A DNA stretch of 12,054 nt from Chloroflexota bacterium (GTDB taxonomy: Bacteria > Chloroflexota > Limnocylindria > P2-11E), in contig JACDAF010000381.1 in NCBI GenBank assembly GCA_013695575.1, forward strand, positions 1 through 12,054, in the 5' to 3' direction. Shown here piece by piece: positions 6,858 through 12,054 of the stretch. The position numbers and the translations under genes are program-made. Under the pieces are notes generated by a model. The model searched no databases. It worked only from the letters and a program-made list of their open reading frames with translations, and was not told the DNA's origin. The number at the start of each line of letters is the position of its first letter. Position 1 is the stretch's first letter.

Positions 6858-7732
6858 CCTGAGCTCATCTGCTCCTTCACCCATCGCGCGTATGCTCGCG
6901 CGCCTTCTTCGATCCCTAGTGTCGGCCGGAAGCCAAGAGCTTCGATCTTCCCGATGTCGGCTTTCCAGTTGAGCGGATCGCCCGCGCGAGGCGTGCCGCT
7001 GAACGATACGGACGCTCCGCCGCCGATTTCCTCGACGAGGAGATCCGCGAGTTCCCGGATCGTCGTCTCGGTTCCTGACGCGACGTTGTACGTCTCCCCT
7101 GAGAATGCCCCGTGGCGGGCAACGAGAGCGATTGCCGCTGCGACGTCACTCGCGTGCACGAAGTCGCGCGACTCGGAACCCGTGCCGAACAGGCGCACCG
7201 CCCCATCCGAGAGCGCTTGTTTACAGATGTCCCACAGAATCTGTCGGCGCAATCCCTCTCCGTAGGCGGAGAAGACACGGAGAACGACTCCGGGGACGTC
7301 ATAGAGCTCATAAAACTCGCGGAGTACGAGCTCCGTAGCGACGCGGTTGAACCCGTACGGCGAGATCGGCGCAATCGGAGTTGTCTCGTCGACCGGCAGT
7401 CGATTCGGCTGCCCATAGACGGCGGCGCTCGAGATGAGAATCACTCGCGCCGAGTGCGATAGTTCAGACACGCCCTCGAGGACATTAGCGAGGACAGTGG
7501 CAGATCCCTCAAGGTCCGCCGTCGGATCGGCGAGAGACGAGGGGACGGAGGCCGGACCCGCGCAGTGGACGATGAGCTCCGGCGACGTCCGGCGCAGGAA
7601 CTCGTCGAACTGGGACGAGAGGATCTCGATCTCGGGACGGCCGGCACCGACCACTTCCCACCCTTCGGCTCGGAGCCAATTGCATACGTACTGGCCGAGG
7701 AAACCGTGGTGGCCCGTGACGACCGCTACCAC
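6854..7732 (-). CDS. NAD-dependent sugar-nucleotide epimerase/dehydratase (extended SDR) with an altered catalytic motif
   Basis: A 292-residue extended short-chain dehydrogenase, the family that epimerises, dehydrates or reduces nucleotide sugars. The cofactor loop is TGHHGFLG (residues 6-13). HCAGPASVPSSLADP and ILISSAAVYGQ (active-site Ser region, 101-107) follow. The catalytic segment is SPYGFNRVATELV, and RDFVHASDVA (from about 189) and YNVASG mark the substrate side. The usual Tyr-x3-Lys is Tyr126-x3-Arg130: the codon reads CGC, so lysine is replaced by arginine. GTG at 7730-7732 is chosen because it places the cofactor loop at the usual position; it overlaps the previous TAG by seven bases (GTGGTAG). 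The frame ends in TGA at 6854-6856, overlapping the next gene as ATGA. I cannot assign a specific reaction such as 4-epimerase or 4,6-dehydratase. Confidence 0.85.
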   Translation of the reverse strand: MVAVVTGHHGFLGQYVCNWLRAEGWEVVGAGRPEIEILSSQFDEFLRRTSPELIVHCAGPASVPSSLADPTADLEGSATVLANVLEGVSELSHSARVILISSAAVYGQPNRLPVDETTPIAPISPYGFNRVATELVLREFYELYDVPGVVLRVFSAYGEGLRRQILWDICKQALSDGAVRLFGTGSESRDFVHASDVAAAIALVARHGAFSGETYNVASGTETTIRELADLLVEEIGGGASVSFSGTPRAGDPLNWKADIGKIEALGFRPTLGIEEGARAYARWVKEQMSSG

Positions 7733-8574
7733 CTGCGAACCGCGACCGCGACGCCGTACCCGATGTCGTCGAACTCCCACGTCGAGTAGCGCCGATCCGC
7801 GACGACCGCGCGCTGCCAGACTCTGAAGAGACCGGGATGGCTAGGGTGGCTGATGTCGTCGAAGACCAGCGCACCGCCGATTCGGAGTCGAGGAAGGACG
7901 GCGCGAAGATCACGCCTGGCTCCACGGACCGAGTGGTCACCGTCGACGAGGATCAGGTCGAAAGTGAGGCTCGGGCGCTCGACGAAGACGCGGGGCAGGA
8001 TCTCGTGGCTATCACCCTTGATCAGCTCGAGTGTCCCGGTGTGCCCGACCCGCTGAAGCTCTTGCCGGACGTGATCCGGCCCGGGATTGTCCATCGACGC
8101 GTACCCCGGTTGCCAGAGGTCGACACCGAGAATCGAGCACGTCGTTGCACCTGCCGCAACGATAGCCATGCTTCGGCCCCGGCGTACCCCGATCTCCAGG
8201 TACGAGGACGGATGCAGAAGCCGCGTCGCCGCGCCGAGGACGGTGACGACGTCGGCATACCGCCACTCCCCGCCCGCGACGTTGCGACCTGCGGCGACGT
8301 AGTCCCGAACGTAGGCGACGTACTCGTCAGCCTGCAGGCGCTCGAGCGTTTCCCACGCCTCCCTTTGAACCGCGGGATCGAGCGCGAGGGCGCCGATGGT
8401 CGTCGCTCCGCCCAGGACACCTCCGTAGTAGTCCGGTTCTTCATCGTGATCAAACGCACTCGAGACTCGGACGTCTGTCGGTACGGGGCGGGCGGAGACT
8501 CCGCGCAGGCGGTTCAAGAGCGCTGCTGTGGATGTCGCCAGTCGATCCCGCCGATCGAACGCGATCTTCGTCAA
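7726..8574 (-). CDS. Class I SAM methyltransferase, Methyltransf_24/CmcI-like
   Basis: A 282-residue protein with a C-terminal Rossmann methyltransferase core. SYLEIGVRRGRSMAIVAAG carries the SAM-binding loop at about residues 126-133. ILGVDLWQPGYASMDNPGP follows, then LILVDGDHSVRGARRDL (VDGDHS at about 210-215) and LVFDDI at about 238-241. The VDGDHS and DDI pair is typical of the metal-dependent Methyltransf_24 group, which includes macrocin and cephalosporin O-methyltransferases. The first 110 residues or so are not recognised. The likely start is TTG at 8572-8574, which overlaps the FkbM stop as TTGA. The frame is open further upstream, but that part is an Arg-rich translation of the FkbM gene's opposite frame and is unlikely to be coding. 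It is probably a sugar O-methyltransferase of the same pathway; the substrate cannot be read from the sequence. Confidence 0.85.
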   Translation of the reverse strand: MTKIAFDRRDRLATSTAALLNRLRGVSARPVPTDVRVSSAFDHDEEPDYYGGVLGGATTIGALALDPAVQREAWETLERLQADEYVAYVRDYVAAGRNVAGGEWRYADVVTVLGAATRLLHPSSYLEIGVRRGRSMAIVAAGATTCSILGVDLWQPGYASMDNPGPDHVRQELQRVGHTGTLELIKGDSHEILPRVFVERPSLTFDLILVDGDHSVRGARRDLRAVLPRLRIGGALVFDDISHPSHPGLFRVWQRAVVADRRYSTWEFDDIGYGVAVAVRRW

Positions 8575-9509
8575 CTTCGCCGCACGCCGATCTCGCGTTG
8601 GTAGGCCTTCCAGAATGCCGCTGGTGAGGAGAATGGGCGTTCCGAGAGGTAGTGGCGGTAATAGGCAGGCGGGACGAACCGTTGAGGCCAGATCTGCTCG
8701 CGTTGCGCGGCCGTTAGGGGTACGGGCGTGCAAAACAGATTCGCGGCGTCGCCGCGCTCGAATCGGACCGGGATCGTCTCGAAGTCGGGCCGCGACGTCA
8801 CGGGGAGGACCCGCGCAAACTTCATCCGACTCGCGTACGTCGAGTAGCCCTGTTCGCGGACGAACGAAAGGATCTCCGACCACGAATATCCGAGGCGTTC
8901 TGTCTCGTTCGAGAGCTCGACGACGAGCGTCGGTCTCGACGCGCCCTCGAGCAAATCGGACAAGCCCTCTAGGACTGAGATCTCCGGCCCATCGACGTCG
9001 ATCTTGATGACGTCGGGGCATATTCCGCGTTCGCGACAATAGTCGACGAGCGCGACTGTCTCGACCTCGAAGCCGGTGGGCGCGGCTTTCGCGTACCCGG
9101 CGCCGTTGCGCGCGGGCTCGAAGCGAAGGGTGGAGTTTGCCGCTCCTGCGGCCGCCTCTTCGAGCACGACGTTGTCGAGCCCATTCGCTTCGAAGACTCG
9201 ACGCGCGAGCGCGGCCAGACCCGGCGACGGCTCGAACGCAATCACTCGCCCGTCAGGGCCGACGATGCGCGCCGCCACGGCTGTTAACACGCCCTCGTTT
9301 GCCCCGACGTCAATGACGGTCCCACCCGCAGGGATCGTCGCCGCGAAGAACAGCTCTGTGTCGAGCTCGTACCAGCGAAACGTGCGAACGCGCTCCCACC
9401 CAGGCGATTTCGGCGCGATCACAGTGACGCCGCAGATCATGTCGATGCGCCTCCACGCTGGCGAGACGGCTCGCCGTAGCGAGAGCGCAAGCGAGCGGAA
9501 CTTCATCAT
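8571..9509 (-). CDS. FkbM-family SAM-dependent methyltransferase
   Basis: A 312-residue class I methyltransferase, likely an O-methyltransferase acting on a sugar of the exported glycan. The SAM-binding motif is TVIDVGANEGVLTA (glycine-rich loop at about residues 65-73), followed by the acidic ribose-binding strand FEPSPG at 92-97. The FkbM hallmark KIDVDGPEISVLEGL begins at about residue 169. A further 100 or so residues after the core, rich in aromatic residues and proline (RFVPPAYYRHYLSERPF), extend past the usual FkbM domain and are not assigned. Two ATG codons lie in tandem. The first, at 9507-9509, overlaps the ATPase stop as ATGA and is preferred; the second would shorten the protein by one residue. 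It lies immediately after the Wzt-like gene, which suggests a role in modifying or capping the chain that Wzt recognises. The acceptor is unknown. Confidence 0.87.
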   Translation of the reverse strand: MMKFRSLALSLRRAVSPAWRRIDMICGVTVIAPKSPGWERVRTFRWYELDTELFFAATIPAGGTVIDVGANEGVLTAVAARIVGPDGRVIAFEPSPGLAALARRVFEANGLDNVVLEEAAAGAANSTLRFEPARNGAGYAKAAPTGFEVETVALVDYCRERGICPDVIKIDVDGPEISVLEGLSDLLEGASRPTLVVELSNETERLGYSWSEILSFVREQGYSTYASRMKFARVLPVTSRPDFETIPVRFERGDAANLFCTPVPLTAAQREQIWPQRFVPPAYYRHYLSERPFSSPAAFWKAYQREIGVRRS

Positions 9510-10840
9510 CGGCCGATCGTTCCGGCGTTGGATTCTCTCCCGCGTGCGAACGTCGCCTCCGCAGCTGCCCACCGGTAGTCGAGTAGCAGCTCGCCGGCCT
9601 GTATGTCTGGAGCGCGCCGCGTGGGATAGAACTCACTCCCATCGACGCTGAGCACCGCCGCGTCCATCACGCGATCGGCGAGGCCCCCACCGACACGCGC
9701 CTTGATCGACCAAACGTACGTCCCGCCGGTCAGCGGGAGCCGCAAGCTGCAGATGAGTTCTCCGACTGGCGGAAGCTCACCGAAGTCCTCGCCACTGAAG
9801 TCGTTCGAGATTGTGGCCAGCCGATGGCCCGTCGCACTGTCGAGGATCAGCGTGACACTGACGCCCCTCACCGGACGCTCATTTCCGGACTCGTAGGCAA
9901 GGACGATATCGACCTCGGAGCCTGCGGTGGCCGTTTGCATCCGCTCGCCGCTCGAGTCGCGGAAAGAGATTCCGACGATCCTGATTCGCCCGTCGCCCTG
10001 TCGGTCGGCGCGGTGAACGAGTTCTGCATCGGTCCCCACGAGGAGGGATTCGTGGTAGCGCGCGAGAACGTCGTCCACCGCGCCATCCGCCGCCATGCGA
10101 CCGTTCTCCAACCAGATTGCGCGCGTGCAGAGGCTCGAGACCGCGGAACGGTTGTGGCTAACGAAGATCACCGTTCGACCGCTGCCGGCGACCTCGCGCA
10201 TTCGGCCGAGGCACTTTTGTTGGAACTGCGCGTCGCCGACGGCGAGCACCTCGTCCGTGAGCAAGACGTCCGGGTGCAGGTGCGCCGCGACAGCGAACGC
10301 GAGCCGCACGTACATCCCGCTCGAGTAGCGCTTGACCTGCGTGTCGATGAATTGCTCGAGCTCCGCGAACTCAACGATCTCGTCGAAACGGGCGGCTACT
10401 TCGCGGCGTGTCATCCCGTGCATCGTTCCGTTGAGAAAGACGTTCTCGCGTCCGGTCAGGTCCGGGTGGAAGCCCGTGCCGATCTCGAGCAGGCTTGCGA
10501 CGCGGCCGCGCATCTGCGCGGTGCCCGTGGTCGGCTCGGTAACGCGTGAGAGGATCTTGAGCAGGGTGCTCTTCCCGGCGCCGTTGCGGCCGACCACGCC
10601 GAGCACCTCCCCTCGCTCCAGCTCGAAGCCGACGTCGCGCAGCGCCCAGATGACGTCCGGTTCCTCGTCGTCGCTGAAAACCCGTAGCCGGCGCAGGTTC
10701 CGGAAGTTCCGGACCGGGGCGGCCAATGTCCGCGCTGCCGTGAGGAAAAGCGAGTCTTCGCGATCGAAGCGGAGGCCGATGCGGTAGCGCTTTCCGAGGC
10801 CAGTCACCCTGACCGCGAAGCGGTGGTCGAGCTCGCTCAT
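9506..10840 (-). CDS. wzt: Polysaccharide ABC exporter ATPase with C-terminal glycan-recognition domain (Wzt-like)
   Basis: This is the cytoplasmic ATPase that powers export through the permease encoded just upstream. It has 444 residues. The ATP-binding domain occupies about residues 8-265: Walker A GRNGAGKST at 84-92, signature YSSGMYVRL at 172-180 (the YSSGM form is typical of Wzt/TagH proteins), Walker B VLLTDE at 192-197, and the switch histidine in VSHN at 227-230. Residues of about 285-425 form an added beta-rich domain of the Wzt C-terminal type, with GVSVTLILDSATGHRLATI and LPLTGGTYVWSIKARVGG. In the E. coli O9a system this domain binds the modified non-reducing end of the O chain. 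The ATG overlaps the permease stop by ATGA, and no independent Shine-Dalgarno is visible, so translation is probably coupled. The same frame stays open upstream of the ATG, but that part is antiparallel noise over the permease gene. Confidence 0.93.
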   Translation of the reverse strand: MSELDHRFAVRVTGLGKRYRIGLRFDREDSLFLTAARTLAAPVRNFRNLRRLRVFSDDEEPDVIWALRDVGFELERGEVLGVVGRNGAGKSTLLKILSRVTEPTTGTAQMRGRVASLLEIGTGFHPDLTGRENVFLNGTMHGMTRREVAARFDEIVEFAELEQFIDTQVKRYSSGMYVRLAFAVAAHLHPDVLLTDEVLAVGDAQFQQKCLGRMREVAGSGRTVIFVSHNRSAVSSLCTRAIWLENGRMAADGAVDDVLARYHESLLVGTDAELVHRADRQGDGRIRIVGISFRDSSGERMQTATAGSEVDIVLAYESGNERPVRGVSVTLILDSATGHRLATISNDFSGEDFGELPPVGELICSLRLPLTGGTYVWSIKARVGGGLADRVMDAAVLSVDGSEFYPTRRAPDIQAGELLLDYRWAAAEATFARGRESNAGTIGR

Positions 10841-11685
10841 GCGATGTCGGCGAACACGCGCTCGATCCGGTTGAAGTAACGTGCGCCGGAGACGAGGAGG
10901 ACGGTCCCGACGATGAACGACAGCGCGAGCGACGACCACTGCACGGCCCCCGTTTCGAGCAGCGCGACGCGGAATCCGTCGATGACACCCGTCATTGGAT
11001 TGAGCGAGTACAGCCAGCGGAGGTCGGACGGGATCACGGAGAGCGGATAGATGATGGGCGTCAGGAACAGCCAGAGCTGGAGCAGGAAGGGCGTCGTGTA
11101 GCGCACATCTCGGTACTGGATGGCGAGCGCTGCAAGCCACAGCCCGACGCCCGTTGTCACGATCACGAGCGCAAGCACGAGGACCGGCAGCAAGAGAACG
11201 TTGGGCACTGTTGGGAAGAAGCCAAACCCCGCCATGACGCCGAGCAGGATCGTCAGCGCGATAGCAAGGTCGAGCACTCCGCCGCCGATCGGTGACGCTG
11301 GAATCAGGAAACGTGGGAAGTAGACCTTGCTCAGTATCTGCTGGTTGCTCACGAGGCTGTTGGCTGCGTAGCCGGCCGAGTTCGCGAAGTACGTCCACGG
11401 CACGACAGCCGCGAGCGAGAACACCGGGTAGGGCACCCCCGAAGACGGGATGTCGGCGAGTCTGCCAAAGAAGATCGAGAAGACGATCATCGTTAGCAGC
11501 GGCTGGAGGACGGCCCATCCCACGCCGAGGACTGTCTGGGTGTAGCGGGCGCGAATGTCGCGGCGAACGAGGAAGTACAAGAAGTCGCGATACGTCAGGA
11601 GGTCGTGCACGAGCGTCGTCGGCCGCCGTCCGGCAACGATCGTGACGACTGCTTCGTGCTGCTCCGGATGCGCGTCGACGCTCAG
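10837..11685 (-). CDS. wzm: ABC-2 type polysaccharide export permease (Wzm-like)
   Basis: This is the inner-membrane channel of an ABC exporter for lipid-linked polysaccharide. About six hydrophobic segments are visible, at roughly residues 54-74, 87-110, 137-155, 163-189, 198-218 and 250-268 of a 282-residue protein. Family landmarks include YRDFLYFLVRRDIRARY near the N-terminus, QYRDVRY before the fifth segment, and LNPMTGVIDGFR. The start is uncertain. The only standard starts are GTG at 11752-11754, which adds an unconvincing Arg-rich leader and a 73-base overlap, and GTG at 11608-11610, which cuts family-like residues. I prefer CTG at 11683-11685. It overlaps the upstream stop as CTGA, has GGGGA five bases upstream, and gives a normal family length. 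It overlaps the ATPase gene by ATGA at 10837-10840. The function is secure; the start is not. Confidence 0.88.
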   Translation of the reverse strand: MSVDAHPEQHEAVVTIVAGRRPTTLVHDLLTYRDFLYFLVRRDIRARYTQTVLGVGWAVLQPLLTMIVFSIFFGRLADIPSSGVPYPVFSLAAVVPWTYFANSAGYAANSLVSNQQILSKVYFPRFLIPASPIGGGVLDLAIALTILLGVMAGFGFFPTVPNVLLLPVLVLALVIVTTGVGLWLAALAIQYRDVRYTTPFLLQLWLFLTPIIYPLSVIPSDLRWLYSLNPMTGVIDGFRVALLETGAVQWSSLALSFIVGTVLLVSGARYFNRIERVFADIA

Positions 11686-12054
11686 TTCCGTCCCCGAGCC
11701 GTCGCAATGAGACTCTCTGCGGCCACGTCGGCAGCTGCGCGTTCCAGGCCGCACGGTCGGACGAACCGCCGAACGAACGCGCGCCGTTCCCCCGCGAGGG
11801 GATCGCCTTCAGCAGCGATTCGGCGTATTACGGCAGCCGCGGTTCGCTCGTCCTCGACGACGTGTAGGAAGCCGCCGTCCAGGAGGTACGTGAAGTGTAC
11901 GAACGAGGATGTGATGGCCGGCGCGTCGCCCGATTTGAATCGTATCGACACGCACGGCGAGTCGAGGATCGCTGCCTCGACGAACACCGTCGTGTTGAGG
12001 CCGACCACCGCCAGCGCGTGGGCGATCGCGTTGTACAAGCTCGCGCGCTCATCG
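11682..12054 (-). CDS. GT-B-like surface-carbohydrate synthesis protein, C-terminal fragment
   Basis: The reading frame is open to the right window edge, so the N-terminus is missing. The last 123 residues are visible, beginning DERASLYNAIAHAL. The stretch VVGLNTTVFVEAAILDSP resembles the nucleotide-sugar binding end of GT-B enzymes such as CDP-glycerol glycerophosphotransferases and capsule-synthesis proteins: an Asn-Thr-Thr turn, then a Glu on a helix that contacts the donor. A later segment, FTYLLDGGFLHVVEDE, and a basic C-terminal helix also fit that fold. A TTG at 12036-12038 could be read as a start, but homology-like sequence continues upstream of it, so it is probably an internal leucine. 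The gene ends in TGA at 11682-11684, exactly where the transporter permease seems to begin, so it is probably the upstream member of the same operon. The exact substrate cannot be told from this fragment. Confidence 0.6.
   Translation of the reverse strand, partial: DERASLYNAIAHALAVVGLNTTVFVEAAILDSPCVSIRFKSGDAPAITSSFVHFTYLLDGGFLHVVEDERTAAAVIRRIAAEGDPLAGERRAFVRRFVRPCGLERAAADVAAESLIATARGRN
11683..11695 (-). promoter_or_regulatory. Candidate ribosome binding site and CTG start of the permease
   Basis: Read on the minus strand, GGGGA (11691-11695) is followed by a five-base spacer and then CTG (11683-11685). The last two bases of the CTG are part of the upstream gene's TGA (11682-11684). The arrangement matches the four-base stop-start overlaps used elsewhere in the operon. 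It is the main reason for preferring this start over the two in-frame GTG codons. CTG starts are rare, so this remains an inference. Confidence 0.4.

Noticed and set aside
8575..9039. Upstream extension of the Methyltransf_24 frame
   Set aside because: It overlays the FkbM gene with a low-complexity Arg-rich product. TTG at 8574 overlapping the FkbM stop is more plausible.
10841..11707. Upstream extension of the ATPase frame giving a 733-residue protein
   Set aside because: The added residues are Arg/Pro-rich, match no domain and overlay the permease gene. The ATG at 10840 gives a normal ATPase start with an ATGA overlap.

Overview
This window is the interior of one long polysaccharide-export and sugar-modification operon. 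Every gene I can support lies on the minus strand, so the operon is read from base 12054 down to base 1. The DNA is GC-rich (roughly 60-65 percent by eye) and uses GTG and TTG starts as well as ATG. The coding style and the gene mix fit a high-GC bacterium, possibly an actinobacterial or environmental lineage. That assignment is an inference, since no taxonomic marker gene is present. I see no RNA gene, CRISPR array, insertion sequence, phage gene, promoter or clear terminator.

Layout in transcription order. At the right edge is the C-terminal end of a GT-B-like surface-carbohydrate protein (11682-12054). Next comes an ABC-2 exporter pair, the Wzm-like permease (10837-11685) and the Wzt-like ATPase with an extra C-terminal glycan-recognition domain (9506-10840). 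Two SAM methyltransferases follow: FkbM family (8571-9509) and Methyltransf_24/CmcI type (7726-8574). An extended-SDR sugar-nucleotide epimerase/dehydratase (6854-7732) and a GT4-type glycosyltransferase (5655-6857) come next. Then a nonulosonic (sialic-type) acid block: NeuB-like synthase (4597-5658), NeuC-like hydrolysing UDP-GlcNAc 2-epimerase (3443-4600), a zinc-motif SAM methyltransferase (2538-3479) and a NeuA-like CMP-sugar synthetase (1846-2538). After that come a 546-residue capsule-synthesis-like GT-B protein with paired CxxC motifs (209-1849) and, past a 72-base gap with a hairpin, the start of a second FkbM-like methyltransferase running off the left edge (1-136).

How the parts fit together. 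NeuC, NeuB and NeuA are the three steps from UDP-GlcNAc to a CMP-activated nine-carbon acid. The glycosyltransferases would build it into a glycan, the methyltransferases could decorate it, and the Wzm/Wzt transporter would export the finished chain. The Wzt C-terminal domain is of the kind that reads a modified chain end, and the genes directly downstream of it are methyltransferases. Nearly every gene junction overlaps by 1 to 10 bases in an ATGA, GTGA, TTGA or possibly CTGA arrangement, which points to a single transcript with translational coupling. The one clear break is the gap at 137-208.

The most interesting points are these: a methyltransferase inserted inside a neuB-neuC-neuA block; a capsule-like protein next to neuA that may be the CMP-nonulosonate transferase; an SDR with arginine in place of the catalytic lysine; a likely CTG start for the permease; and an FkbM gene whose homology continues upstream of its only start codon.
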